DNA of 64,000 bases from CAKRJP01 sp963634745 (GCA_963634745.1 CAVHCX010000011.1:1-64000); one strand, 5' to 3'. Shown: positions 25,785 to 35,246, numbered from the stretch's first letter. Notes: generated from the letters alone by a model not told the origin. A program made the numbers and translations.

Positions 25785-26693
25785 ATGGTTTACACAGTTA
25801 CTTTTAATCCATCTTTGGATTACATCGTGGACGTACCTAATTATACAGAGGGTATGACCAATCGTACCAGCAAGGAGCTTATTTATCCCGGAGGAAAGGG
25901 AATCAACGTTTCCATCGTTCTTCGCAATCTTGGAATTGATTCTGTAGCTTTAGGCTTTGCAGCCGGCTTTACCGGGGAAGAAATCAAACGCCTCATGGCA
26001 GAGTCCGGAGTAAAGAACGACTTCATCACCTGTGAGGATGGAATTTCCAGAATCAACTTAAAGATCCGAAACATTGATGGCATGGAGATCAACGGTATGG
26101 GACCTAATATCAATCAGGCAGATATCGACAAGCTTTATGAAAAGCTGGATGCTCTTTCAGATGGCGACACCCTGATCCTTGCAGGCAGTATTCCATCCAG
26201 CATGCCGGAGACCATGTACATGGATATTTTAGAGCACCTGTCTGAGAAAAAGTTAAATATCGTTGTTGATGCCACAAAGGATTTGTTAATGAATGTTCTA
26301 AAGTATCATCCATTTCTTATTAAGCCCAACAACCATGAGCTCGGAGAAATCTTCGGCCTGGAATTAAAGACCCAGGAGGAACTGATCGCTCATGCTAAAA
26401 AGTTGCAAGATCTTGGCGCAAGAAACATTTTGGTTTCTATGGCTGGGGACGGTGCCCTTCTTTTAGCAGAAGACGGATCTGTATACAGGTCAGAAACTCC
26501 TAAGGGGAAACTCATCAATGCTGTAGGCGCCGGCGATTCTATGGTGGCAGGTTTTGTAGCCGGTTATCAGAAAACCGGAAGCTATGAAGATGCCTTCTAC
26601 ATGGGATTATGTACCGGTTCCGCATCTGCATTTTCAGAAAAGCTGGCAACAGAGGCTGAGGTAAAAGCATTGCTGACACAGATTGGCAGATAA
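25785..26693 (+). CDS. fruK: 1-phosphofructokinase
   Basis: A 302-aa PfkB-family kinase that converts fructose-1-phosphate to fructose-1,6-bisphosphate. Family marks are TFNPSLDYIVDV at the start, YPGGKGINVS near residue 37 and the catalytic NAVGAGDSMVAGF near residue 245, with its Asp base. It lies 11 bp after fruR and 50 bp before the fructose PTS gene, whose product makes its substrate. GGAGAGAGG precedes the ATG. The related LacC is possible but the neighbours decide for FruK. Confidence 0.96.
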   Translation: MVYTVTFNPSLDYIVDVPNYTEGMTNRTSKELIYPGGKGINVSIVLRNLGIDSVALGFAAGFTGEEIKRLMAESGVKNDFITCEDGISRINLKIRNIDGMEINGMGPNINQADIDKLYEKLDALSDGDTLILAGSIPSSMPETMYMDILEHLSEKKLNIVVDATKDLLMNVLKYHPFLIKPNNHELGEIFGLELKTQEELIAHAKKLQDLGARNILVSMAGDGALLLAEDGSVYRSETPKGKLINAVGAGDSMVAGFVAGYQKTGSYEDAFYMGLCTGSASAFSEKLATEAEVKALLTQIGR

Positions 26694-26743
26694 TTATTTA
26701 TTTAAGCAGGTTATAAATTCATATAAATCAAAGGAGGAGAACA

Positions 26744-28789
26744 ATGAGAGTAAAAGACTTACTTTCTGCAGTATCCATTGACTTACATGGTACTGCCGCA
26801 ACAAAGGAAGAGGCTATCAAAAAGTTGGTTGATTTGATGGTCAAAAGAGGTAACATCTCAGATCGGGACGTTTACGAAAAGGGCGTATTCCTGAGAGAGG
26901 AAGAAGGATCCACCGGAATCGGCGAAGGTATTGCCATCCCCCACTGTAAATCAGATACAGTTACAGCGCCGGGACTTGCAGCTATGCTGGTACCGGAAGG
27001 AGTAGAGTTTGATTCTCTTGACGGAGAACCTGCCAATCTCTTTTTCCTGATCGCAGCACCAAATACCAAGGACAATGTGCACCTGGATGTATTGAGCCGT
27101 CTCTCCATGCTCTTGATGGACGAGAAATTCCAGAGCGATCTTAGAAATGCATCTTCCCCGGAAGAATTTCTTGCAGTGATCGACGCAGCTGAAAATGCCA
27201 AGGAAGAAGCCGAGGAAGAAAAAGCCGAGAAGGCCGCAACTACTACGGGATATGATGTAATTGCCGTAACTGCTTGCCCTACCGGTATCGCTCATACTTA
27301 CATGGCTGCCGAGGCCATTGAAAAGTCCGGCGAAAAACTCGGAATCAAGGTAAAGGTAGAAACCAGAGGATCCGGAGGAGCAAAAAATATTCTCACAGAG
27401 GAAGACATTAAAAATGCCAAGGGTGTTATCATTGCTTGCGATACCAAGGTTCCTATGGAGAGATTTGCAGGAAAGCACCTTCTTGAAGTAAAGGTTGCAG
27501 ACGGAATCAAGAAGAGCGATGAATTAGTTACCAAGGCTGCCGCAGGGGAGGCTCCGATCTATACACCATCCTCCACAGAAAGCAGCAGTGAAGATACAAA
27601 ACAGTCCTCCGGCAGCATCGGACACCAGGCCTATACCCACCTTATGAGTGGTGTATCCCACATGCTTCCATTCGTTATCGGCGGTGGTATTTTAACAGCC
27701 TTGGCCTTTTTGATCGATACCCTCATGGGCTACGGTTCCATCGGTTCTGCCTTTGGTAGTGCATCCCCGATTTCAGCCTTCTTAAAATACAATGGTGGTC
27801 TTGCCATGGGAGTTATGGTTCCTGTACTTGCAGGTTACATCGCCTACTCCATCGCAGACAGACCCGGTCTTGCAGTCGGTTTCCTAGGTGGTCTTTTGGC
27901 AGCCAATGGCAACGCCTTAGTTTCTTCCTACGATTGGGGAAGCTTAAATGGATTTGAAAGTTTTGTACAGCGCTTCGCCTTCGTTGCAGACAATGGCGGA
28001 AATACCGTATCCGGTTTCCTTGGTGGTATTGCAGCCGGTTTCCTGGCAGGATTTACAATCCTCTTCTTAAAGAAGATTACAGCTAATTTGCCGGAATCCT
28101 TAGAAGGTATCAAGCCAATCCTGATCTACCCCTTAGTAGGTATGTTCATCGTTGCTGTTATTATGACCTTCATCCTGAATCCGATCATTGGTCTTATTAA
28201 TACCGGACTTAGCGATATGCTTACCAGCCTCTCTGACACAGGTATGATCTGGCTTCTCGGTATGATCGTTGCCGGAATGATGGCCATTGATATGGGTGGC
28301 CCGATCAACAAAGCCGCTTATGTATTTGGTACAGGTATGTTAGCAACTGCAGCCGATTATGTAGCAGCAGGTGCAGCTCAGTCTGATCCTAAGGTACAGG
28401 CTTGCTACATCGCTATGGCAGCTGTTATGATCGGTGGTATGGTTCCTCCTGTAGGAATTGCTCTTGCTTGTATTTTCTTCCCCAAGAAATTTACAGCAGC
28501 TGAGAGAGAGACAAAGATCACAAATATCATCATGGGTTGCTCCTTTATCACAGAGGGTGCTATTCCATTTGCAGCAGCAGATCCCGGACATGTCATCCCT
28601 TGTACCCTGGTAGGTTCCGCAGTAGCCGGACTCTTATCCGCAGCCTTCGGATGTACTCTTATGTCCCCACACGGTGGTATCTTCGTATTTGCTACCGTTG
28701 GAAAACCACTCATGTATATTCTTTCATGGGTTGTTGGTTCAATCATCACCTGTGTAATGCTTGGCTTTATCAAGAAGGATGCAGAGTAA
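26744..28789 (+). CDS. fruA: Fructose-specific PTS enzyme IIABC
   Basis: A 681-aa fused PTS permease. IIA (residues 1-150) has the phospho-His in IAIPHCKSD; a charged Glu/Lys linker follows; IIB (about 170-270) has the phospho-Cys in VTACPTGIAHTYMA; a Ser-rich linker leads to IIC (about 295-675) with about nine or ten helices and GCSFITEGAIPFAAADP. It takes up fructose as fructose-1-phosphate. CAAAGGAGGA precedes the ATG. It lies between fruK and an HPr gene. Confidence 0.96.
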   Translation: MRVKDLLSAVSIDLHGTAATKEEAIKKLVDLMVKRGNISDRDVYEKGVFLREEEGSTGIGEGIAIPHCKSDTVTAPGLAAMLVPEGVEFDSLDGEPANLFFLIAAPNTKDNVHLDVLSRLSMLLMDEKFQSDLRNASSPEEFLAVIDAAENAKEEAEEEKAEKAATTTGYDVIAVTACPTGIAHTYMAAEAIEKSGEKLGIKVKVETRGSGGAKNILTEEDIKNAKGVIIACDTKVPMERFAGKHLLEVKVADGIKKSDELVTKAAAGEAPIYTPSSTESSSEDTKQSSGSIGHQAYTHLMSGVSHMLPFVIGGGILTALAFLIDTLMGYGSIGSAFGSASPISAFLKYNGGLAMGVMVPVLAGYIAYSIADRPGLAVGFLGGLLAANGNALVSSYDWGSLNGFESFVQRFAFVADNGGNTVSGFLGGIAAGFLAGFTILFLKKITANLPESLEGIKPILIYPLVGMFIVAVIMTFILNPIIGLINTGLSDMLTSLSDTGMIWLLGMIVAGMMAIDMGGPINKAAYVFGTGMLATAADYVAAGAAQSDPKVQACYIAMAAVMIGGMVPPVGIALACIFFPKKFTAAERETKITNIIMGCSFITEGAIPFAAADPGHVIPCTLVGSAVAGLLSAAFGCTLMSPHGGIFVFATVGKPLMYILSWVVGSIITCVMLGFIKKDAE

Positions 28790-28862
28790 ATAAATCAGTT
28801 ACATAAATATAAAATAATTGCAGTAAATGCAATCAATATAATAAAAAGTGAGGTAATCTAAA

Positions 28863-29120
28863 ATGAAAGAAATTAAGTATGTAATCACAGACCCAGAAGG
28901 AATTCACGCTAGACCGGCCAACTTTCTTGTAAAGAAAGCCGCAGGATTTTCTTGCAAAGTCACCATTGCTAAGGATGGTCGCGAAGTAGATGCAAAGAGA
29001 ATCATCGGTGTTATGAGCCTGGCTGTAAAGAAGGACCAGGAAATCACCATCAAGTGCGACGGTGAAGATGAAGATGTGGCAATCGCTGAGATCGAAGCAT
29101 ATCTGAAAGAAAATTTATAA
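28863..29120 (+). CDS. HPr-family phosphocarrier of the fructose operon, lacking Ser46
   Basis: An 85-aa HPr-like protein with the phosphorylated His15 in GIHARPA. The position of the regulatory Ser46 of Firmicute HPr holds Arg (EVDAKRIIGVMSL), so HPr kinase could not act on it and it should not serve CcpA. It likely feeds phosphate to the fructose EIIA encoded just upstream. The gene is 73 bp after fruA with GTGAGG before the ATG and is last in the operon. A cellular HPr with Ser46 would be expected elsewhere. Confidence 0.9.
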   Translation: MKEIKYVITDPEGIHARPANFLVKKAAGFSCKVTIAKDGREVDAKRIIGVMSLAVKKDQEITIKCDGEDEDVAIAEIEAYLKENL

Positions 29121-29180
29121 GATAATTTACAAGATAATATCAAATATTATCAAACAATATTAAACAACCCTCCATACCTA

Positions 29181-29223
29181 AAAGAGCCTCCGATTCATGA
29201 AAAGCATGAGTCGGAGGCTCTTT
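29181..29223. terminator. Bidirectional terminator between the fructose operon and the AstE-like gene
   Basis: AAAGAGCCTCCGA/TCGGAGGCTCTTT is a perfect 13-bp stem with a 17-nt loop between convergent operons. Confidence 0.9.
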
Positions 29224-29241
29224 CCTATATTCAATTTTCTA

Positions 29242-30171
29242 TTACAGATCTTCCACGATTTTTATCACTGCCGTATTGGCATAGGTCAGTGGCTCATTAT
29301 GAATAAAGAAAATCCTTCCATTCATTGGAGCGTATAAGGTTTCCATGGTCTCTCCGTCATAAGGATGTATGATCTCTGCCAAAGGCTGTCCCATGCTAAC
29401 CTCATCTCCTGCTTCCACAAGGGCCTCGAAGATACCCGATTTGGCTGTCCTTACTGAGACAAGCTCTGTATCCAGGATAATCTTGCAGTCATTCACATGA
29501 GGGGTATGATATTTTATAATTCCCCTGGCCGCTAAAAAATTCATTACAGCCATCACTGCCTGTCCTGCCCCCTTAGGATCCACCCCTGTCGTTGTGGTGG
29601 TATAAAGGGAATAGGCCTGGGTGTCCCAAACCTGCCAATTATAATTAAGAGTTGCCGTATCATAGGGGCGGACTACCCGCTTTACCACATAAGGCAGGCC
29701 AAAATCTTTTCCTGCCTGGGCGCTGGTATAACCTTCCTCCATAACCCTTACATGGGGCATGAAATTTCCGGGCATATAAAAAGAGGTAAACTGAATTCCG
29801 TACTGGTATTGGCTAATCTCCCTAAACAAACCATCCGCAATTCTCTGGGTAGTCTCCCCCAGATCATAGCCCGGGAACATTCGGTTAATATCTGTATTAT
29901 CTGTAGGCCAGAACCGCTTCTGAATATTCATGGAATAGGGATTGACCGAAGGAATAATTAGAATCTTGTGGTCCGGAAGAATCCTTCCCTCCTCCTCCAA
30001 TTGCTTGCACTTCTTCACCAATTGCGAGCAGCAATAAACCTGCTGGACCTCATTTCCCCGCATACTGCCTACAATACAAAGGGACTTCTTTCCCTCTCCA
30101 AATTCAAAACCTGTCACCCGGAAATCATCCCGGTAGAGGCCCTTAATCTCATAAAGAATTTTCTTACGCAT
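29242..30171 (-). CDS. AstE/aspartoacylase-like (M14 family) protein with lost zinc ligands
   Basis: A 309-aa protein of the succinylglutamate desuccinylase/aspartoacylase fold, paralogous to the gene just upstream (shared TDINRMFPG/FDLDMNRLFPG and a C-terminal beta domain with VSMGQPLAEII). In active members GxHGxE and a later His bind zinc. Here the first site reads GSMRGNE, with Arg38 for His and Glu41 kept, and the third ligand is Gln127 in GIQFTS. It is therefore probably not a normal zinc hydrolase but a regulatory or binding partner. It is the last gene of the ATP-grasp operon and overlaps its paralogue by 8 bp. Confidence 0.8.
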   Translation of the reverse strand: MRKKILYEIKGLYRDDFRVTGFEFGEGKKSLCIVGSMRGNEVQQVYCCSQLVKKCKQLEEEGRILPDHKILIIPSVNPYSMNIQKRFWPTDNTDINRMFPGYDLGETTQRIADGLFREISQYQYGIQFTSFYMPGNFMPHVRVMEEGYTSAQAGKDFGLPYVVKRVVRPYDTATLNYNWQVWDTQAYSLYTTTTTGVDPKGAGQAVMAVMNFLAARGIIKYHTPHVNDCKIILDTELVSVRTAKSGIFEALVEAGDEVSMGQPLAEIIHPYDGETMETLYAPMNGRIFFIHNEPLTYANTAVIKIVEDL

Positions 30172-31114
30172 GATTATAAGCCTCCTTTCTTAAAAGTCGG
30201 CCCATAAGGGATCCCTCGTCAACGATAGGATACTCTCGAATCGTAAACAAGATACCATCCACCGGAGCCAAAACCTCATCCAAGACCTTTCCGCTCAAGG
30301 GGTCTACAATCCTTCCTACAAGATCCCCTTTTTTTAATTCCTCCCAATGCTTGACACTGGGAAGGAAAAGGCCTCCCACAGAAGCATTGAGATAGCTTAC
30401 ATCATCCGGGTCCCTGGATACGATAGGGCTTCGAACCGGATTCACCTCTCCCTTCCAGATTCCCATGCTCTGCATGAGTTTAAAGATTCCATCCACCATC
30501 TGGTCTCCATAGGCTTTCGTAATCCGCATACCAACACCCATCTCTACAACCAGTACCGGAGTGCCGATACTATTTAGACTATATGCAAAGGTAGACTCCA
30601 AGACTGTGCTGGCCCCATGGACCCAAATAAAATCTACATTGGCATCCATAGCCATAGGTAGGAGTTTTTCCTCATGAAGCTCATTGATCCGGATCTGCGG
30701 AATTTCCGTCAGATAAAGATTGCTGGCATGAATATCCAAGACACAATCAGAACCTTCCACATCCTCAATAATCCCTGCTGCCAAATACTCTGTCATATTG
30801 CCATCTATATTTCCGGGAAAAAGTCGGTTCATATCCAAATCAAAGGCCGGAATCCCCCTGGTAATAGAATCAATTCCCAGAGGATTCATGGCCGGATATA
30901 CATCCACGATCCCCTTAAGGCAGTCTTTTCTCTCCTCAATTCTTCTTTGGAGTTCAAAACAAACATATTGGCCTTCTAACTCATCTCCATGAATCCCGGT
31001 CACAATACTGATCCGTTTCATATTCTCTGTCGGGTCCTCAGGCAGGATCCTATTTTTCTTTATTCTCAAGGTCTCATCTATAGGCAATCCTACAGATACC
31101 ACTTCTTCTATCAT
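30164..31114 (-). CDS. AstE/aspartoacylase-like zinc amidohydrolase (M14 family)
   Basis: A 316-aa protein with an intact zinc site: His42 and Glu45 in GIHGDELEG and His129 in LDIHASN, plus MNRLFPG for substrate carboxylate binding. The C-terminal about 100 residues form a beta-rich lipoyl-like domain with KGDLVGRIVDPLSG. Family members remove N-acyl or amide groups from amino acids. In an operon with an ATP-grasp ligase and a transglutaminase-like protein, it may cleave or trim an amide made by the ligase. The true substrate is unknown. It begins one base after the transglutaminase stop. Confidence 0.85.
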   Translation of the reverse strand: MIEEVVSVGLPIDETLRIKKNRILPEDPTENMKRISIVTGIHGDELEGQYVCFELQRRIEERKDCLKGIVDVYPAMNPLGIDSITRGIPAFDLDMNRLFPGNIDGNMTEYLAAGIIEDVEGSDCVLDIHASNLYLTEIPQIRINELHEEKLLPMAMDANVDFIWVHGASTVLESTFAYSLNSIGTPVLVVEMGVGMRITKAYGDQMVDGIFKLMQSMGIWKGEVNPVRSPIVSRDPDDVSYLNASVGGLFLPSVKHWEELKKGDLVGRIVDPLSGKVLDEVLAPVDGILFTIREYPIVDEGSLMGRLLRKEAYNHA

Positions 31115-31921
31115 CTATTTTTCTTCTTTCCTTTCCTCCACCAAAACGGAGATTTTCTGGGTCTGAGCCCCTCCCCCGAACATAATTCCTCGGTTGATGG
31201 AGCAGTCACCGGCGTCTCTTCCGTCTCCCAGCTTAATATATCCTTTTTTTATCAGCCGGTTATGCGTAGGATCAAAGCCACACCAGCGATGATTTAAAAG
31301 GACTTCTGTCCAGGCATGACTCTCCCCCTCGCCCTGAATAAGGCCGCAGACATAGCGGGCCGGAATGCCGGCTAGGCGAAGCAGGGTAATGTAAATATGC
31401 GCATAGTCCTGGCAAACGCCCCTGCCCAGTTTCCACGCTTCCTCCGCCTCCGTATCTACCTGGGTAGAAGAAGGCACATAGGAAAAATCTTTATATAATC
31501 GATCCATAATATAAAGACATTTTTCTCTTTCCTCTGACAGGTTTTTTAAGTCTCCCTTTAAAGAGTCATAGTAGGATAAAAGCTCCCTCCCCGGCCTGCA
31601 CTTTCCTGTCGGGAAGCGATAAACAAAAATCCCCTCATCCTCTGCTTCTTCCTCATATTCACTTTCTCTATTCAGGACCTGACCGCTGATATGAAATAAA
31701 AAGCGATCATGGGCGTCCTCTACCCGGCCATAGATCTGCCTGTTTTTCCAGGCATCCTCCCCGAAGGAATAGGCAGTATCCGGGAAAAGCTCAATATGGC
31801 TGTCCAACAGTTCCTGCCTTTTGGTATTCTTAGGGATACACTTGATTGTAAAATGACAGAGATGAACCGGGCTCTCATACTGGATTTCCATAGTATATTC
31901 AAAATGCAGTACTTCCACCAT
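31115..31921 (-). CDS. Transglutaminase-like cysteine protein
   Basis: About 268 aa; an N-terminal beta domain (residues 1-130, with Trp/Tyr-rich strands) is followed by the transglutaminase-like core. The catalytic triad is visible: Cys in GRGVCQDYAH, His in GESHAWTEV and Asp in CGFDPTHN. Bacterial members are peptidases or amide-transfer enzymes, and this arrangement is the one found beside alpha-E and ATP-grasp genes. AGGAGG lies inside the longest frame (start 31936), which points to the ATG at 31921 or the GTG at 31918. No signal peptide, so it acts in the cytoplasm. Confidence 0.88.
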   Translation of the reverse strand: MVEVLHFEYTMEIQYESPVHLCHFTIKCIPKNTKRQELLDSHIELFPDTAYSFGEDAWKNRQIYGRVEDAHDRFLFHISGQVLNRESEYEEEAEDEGIFVYRFPTGKCRPGRELLSYYDSLKGDLKNLSEEREKCLYIMDRLYKDFSYVPSSTQVDTEAEEAWKLGRGVCQDYAHIYITLLRLAGIPARYVCGLIQGEGESHAWTEVLLNHRWCGFDPTHNRLIKKGYIKLGDGRDAGDCSINRGIMFGGGAQTQKISVLVEERKEEK

Positions 31922-31952
31922 ATCCTCCTTGTCCATGAAATTTAATTTCTCA

Positions 31953-32615
31953 TCATAAAATACTTTCTACTAAAAATACAATCTTATAATAATCAATCTT
32001 TTCTTCTAAAACAAGTGCTTCTAATTTTTCCAATTTCTCTTTCTCATAAGAAAGACCACTCTTTTCTACTCTTGGTTTTAAGCGATGAACCTCTCTTAAA
32101 ATCTCCTTGGCATCCAGTCCCAGTCTGGCATAGAGGTCGATGCGCTCGATTCTTTTTCCTGCCTTTATGATATTTCGAATATGTTCGGAATCAATCCGAT
32201 CATCGATGGTGCCCCAAAAGGCCAGGAGGTAATCTAAAACCTGCTGAAGCTCGATTAAGGGAGATTTACTGACAGCCGCCTTCTTTAATTCGTAAACCGC
32301 CAGCTGAATATAGGAAAGGGCCTCTGTTGTAATCTTCTCTCTGAGCACAATGGCATTGTCATAGGCCCGATACATGTTGCTGATAATAGAGTCCGGATTG
32401 TCCGTATCAAAGGGATAGCGCTTTAAGAAATCTTCTCTGGACTTATAAACATTGGGAATATCGATCATCTGACAAAACTGCTCATAGCTGTCCTGATTTT
32501 CATCGATCATCCGATCAAAACGTTTAAAATAAATACGAATGGTGGTATACACCCGTTCTGTATATCTTCCTAACCAATAAAGGCAATTCGCCTGTTCTAC
32601 CGAGATAATATCCAT
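31953..32615 (-). CDS. Alpha-E domain protein
   Basis: A 220-aa, mostly alpha-helical protein of the alpha-E (COG2307) family: QANCLYWLGRYTERVYTTIR at the start is typical, with AVYELKKAA and FWGTIDDRID later. Its molecular role is unproven, but it is nearly always linked to a circularly permuted ATP-grasp protein, either fused or adjacent. It is shorter than the usual about 310 aa. It overlaps the ATP-grasp gene by 19 bp and precedes the transglutaminase by 31 bp. Confidence 0.87.
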   Translation of the reverse strand: MDIISVEQANCLYWLGRYTERVYTTIRIYFKRFDRMIDENQDSYEQFCQMIDIPNVYKSREDFLKRYPFDTDNPDSIISNMYRAYDNAIVLREKITTEALSYIQLAVYELKKAAVSKSPLIELQQVLDYLLAFWGTIDDRIDSEHIRNIIKAGKRIERIDLYARLGLDAKEILREVHRLKPRVEKSGLSYEKEKLEKLEALVLEEKIDYYKIVFLVESIL

Positions 32616-33925
32616 GTGTCCTTAAATCCTCCTCCCTGAGATGAATTAACAATAAATGAATCCGGATTTCTGGAAAATCTGGTCAAGCCACTCTTCCATA
32701 CCAAGGGTTCTTCCGCTGTCAGCACAAAGGCTCGAAGGTCTGCCTTTCTCGCAAGTCTCTTCCCCTCTTCCACAATATCAATATCCTGGAAATCAATGAC
32801 CTCCTGGGCAATAAAACGTCTGGGTTCCTTCTTAAGAAGCTCTATAAAATCCGCCTTCTTCTCCTTAGTAAGGGAATTCCCAAAAAGAACCCCATAACCC
32901 CCGGCTTCCGCCACATCCTTTAATACCAGATCATCAAAATGCTCCAGCACATAGTTCATGTCATCCTCGTAGAAGGGTAGGTAGGTAGGAGCATTATTTA
33001 AAATAGCCTCCTCGCCCAAATAGTAGGAAATCATCTTTGGAACAAAATAATAGATTCCCTTGTCATCTGCAATTCCATTACCCGGTGCATTTAAAAGAGC
33101 TACATTTCCCTTCCTAAATACATCATAAATATGAGGGATACCAATCAAGGATTCCGGGTTAAAATTCATAGGATCCAGATATTCATCCGAAATTCTTCTA
33201 TATACTGCGCCAACTAATTCTTTCTTTCCTGCCGCAGTCACGTAATATAGATGATCATTCTCCACGACAAGCTCCGAACCATTTACCAGCTTTGCACCCG
33301 TCTTCTCCGCTAAATAAGAGTGCTCAAAATAAGCCGCATTGTAGCGCCCCGGAGTTAAGATGACATTCAAACCACCTGTATTAACATAATCCATAGTATG
33401 TTTTAGGAGCTTGGCATAATTACGATTATCCTCCAAATGGGTATCATGGAAGGTATTAGGAGAACACCTTCTGCAGATCTCTCTGGCGATCATAGGATAA
33501 GAAGCCCCGGAAGGAACCCTTAGATTATCCTCCAAAATGTACCAAACATCATTCTTTCCCTTTACCAGATCAATTCCGGATATATGAGAATAAATGTCCT
33601 TAGGCGGCTTGGCCCCCTCACACTCTGCCATATAACCGCTGGAAGAAAAGATAAAATCTTCCGGAATAATCTTGTCCTTCAAGATTGCCTTCTTGCCATA
33701 AATATCCTTCAAAAAAAGATTCAGGGCCTGAACCCGCTGTTTTAAGCCCTTCTCCAAATAAGCAAATTCATCTGCCTCAATAATTCTGGGAATTGCATCA
33801 AAGGGGAAGAGCTGCTCCTTAAATGTATTATTTTTGTAAATGCCAAACTTCACCCCGTAACGCGCCAACAACTCATTCACCTTATTGGTGTCCTGCAAAA
33901 GTTCCAAATCTTTGATTTCTATCAC
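32597..33925 (-). CDS. Circularly permuted ATP-grasp ligase (COG2308 type)
   Basis: A 442-aa protein of the circularly permuted ATP-grasp type 2 family, with KNDVWYILEDNLRVPSGASY, LTPGRYNAAYFEH, VKDVAEAGG-like LKDVAEAGGYGVLFG and a C-terminal VNSSQGGGFKDTW. ATP-grasp proteins join a carboxylate to an amine through an acyl phosphate; this family is predicted to be an amidoligase but its substrates are unknown. It starts with GTG at 33925, preceded by AGGGGCG, and is the first gene of a five-gene operon with strong overlaps. It is distinct from glutathionylspermidine synthetases, which carry an amidase. Confidence 0.9.
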   Translation of the reverse strand: MIEIKDLELLQDTNKVNELLARYGVKFGIYKNNTFKEQLFPFDAIPRIIEADEFAYLEKGLKQRVQALNLFLKDIYGKKAILKDKIIPEDFIFSSSGYMAECEGAKPPKDIYSHISGIDLVKGKNDVWYILEDNLRVPSGASYPMIAREICRRCSPNTFHDTHLEDNRNYAKLLKHTMDYVNTGGLNVILTPGRYNAAYFEHSYLAEKTGAKLVNGSELVVENDHLYYVTAAGKKELVGAVYRRISDEYLDPMNFNPESLIGIPHIYDVFRKGNVALLNAPGNGIADDKGIYYFVPKMISYYLGEEAILNNAPTYLPFYEDDMNYVLEHFDDLVLKDVAEAGGYGVLFGNSLTKEKKADFIELLKKEPRRFIAQEVIDFQDIDIVEEGKRLARKADLRAFVLTAEEPLVWKSGLTRFSRNPDSFIVNSSQGGGFKDTWILSR

Positions 33926-33980
33926 CTATATCACGCCCCTGTCCTTCGATTAACTATTCCTTTAGAATTATCCGAATACG

Positions 33981-34020
33981 AACAAGGGCGCTTTGCAAAT
34001 TGCAAAACGCCCTTGTTTTC
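33981..34020 (-). terminator. Terminator between the RhuM-type gene and the ATP-grasp operon
   Basis: ACAAGGGCG/CGCCCTTGT with a 17-nt loop. The stretch 34021-34139 is AT-rich and shows no gene. Confidence 0.7.
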
Positions 34021-34139
34021 ATCGTACATTGTTAATTCTTTAGTTAGTTAAATCATATAGCCCTTTTGAAGTTCTGTCAATAGGATCTTTTTTTCGATAA
34101 GTCTGTTATCGGCTTTGATAGGACTGATAACAAAACTTT

Positions 34140-35174
34140 CTATTGTTGGTTATTTTTTTCTGCTGTATTAGCAACAAGACGGTCAAAATCACTCTGATAC
34201 AGACGATCCTGAATGACACGGTAATGCTCAAATTCACTTTCTGCAAAAGCTTTTGCGATTGCCGCTGTAACTTTCCCCTTGTTTTGCAAGACTTCTGCAT
34301 CGTTGAATTGCAAAAATGCATCCAGTTTGGAAGCCCAATCTGCCATTGTCATAGGAATATGCCGCCGCGCCTGTCTTGTAGCGTAGTCCAGATACATTGT
34401 AACGATCTCGTTAAGCTCCTGCATTTCACCCTTGGATAAGTAATTCTTTGCAATCGACACATCTGCTTTTACGATTTTTCCATCCGGAGCGTTGCGCCAC
34501 GAGGTTAATCCCATATGTTCTTTTGTATGGTCTGCTCTTGCTACAATGACTTCTGCTGCGGTATTCCCGTGCACAGCATAGTGCATCTTATTCTGTACAG
34601 TTGCAAAGAAATCTTTCGTGATTTGGCTATCAAAAGAATAATCGACAGCGGTAGCATAGATGTCTGTAATTTTTTGATAGAAACGACGCTCACTGGCTCG
34701 AATCTCTTGTATCTCAGAAATCAAATGATCAAAATAATCCTCGTCGAAGATTTGACCGTTAATCAATCTGCTCTTATCTAAAACATATCCTTGTTTCGCA
34801 AAGGTATCCAGCACTTTTGTTGCCCATTGCCTGAATTGTATTGCCCTTCCGGAGTTAACACGGTATCCAACGGCAATTATGGCAGATAGCGAATAAAACT
34901 TATATTGATAGGTTTTTCCGTTATCCGCAACTTGTGCAAAATTTGCACAAGTTAATTCCTCAGACAATTCGCCACTTTCATAAATGTTTTTCAGATGTTT
35001 TGCAGCAACGCTTCTGTCTACATCGAAAAGCTGTCCAATCGCTTTTTGTGTCAACCATACATTGTGATCCTGAACACGAACTTCAATACCATCTTCGTTG
35101 GCATCCTTTGTGAATATAAGGAAATCCACCGTGCTGTTCCGGATCTGCAACTTTGTATTTTTGCTTTCAGTCAT
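34140..35174 (-). CDS. RhuM family protein
   Basis: A 344-aa protein. The N-terminal half matches the RhuM family: WLTQKAIGQLFDVDRSVAAKHLKNIYESGELS looks like a helix-turn-helix, then KFYSLSAIIAVGYRVNSGRAIQFRQWA. The C-terminal half is helical. RhuM was named in a Salmonella pathogenicity island, but the function is not established; relatives often sit near restriction or toxin-antitoxin loci. It is the first of three accessory genes here (with an HD protein and an AAA/nuclease). RBS TAGGATG is poor, so expression may be weak. Confidence 0.85.
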   Translation of the reverse strand: MTESKNTKLQIRNSTVDFLIFTKDANEDGIEVRVQDHNVWLTQKAIGQLFDVDRSVAAKHLKNIYESGELSEELTCANFAQVADNGKTYQYKFYSLSAIIAVGYRVNSGRAIQFRQWATKVLDTFAKQGYVLDKSRLINGQIFDEDYFDHLISEIQEIRASERRFYQKITDIYATAVDYSFDSQITKDFFATVQNKMHYAVHGNTAAEVIVARADHTKEHMGLTSWRNAPDGKIVKADVSIAKNYLSKGEMQELNEIVTMYLDYATRQARRHIPMTMADWASKLDAFLQFNDAEVLQNKGKVTAAIAKAFAESEFEHYRVIQDRLYQSDFDRLVANTAEKNNQQ

Positions 35175-35246
35175 TATATATCATCATCCTATCATACCTT
35201 ATCGGAGCAGTTCTTTCTTTCTGCTCTTATAAACATTATGCTTGTC

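Noticed and set aside
34106..34321. A 71-codon minus-strand frame at the end of the RhuM gene
   Set aside because: It is an alternative frame of the RhuM coding sequence with no start signal.
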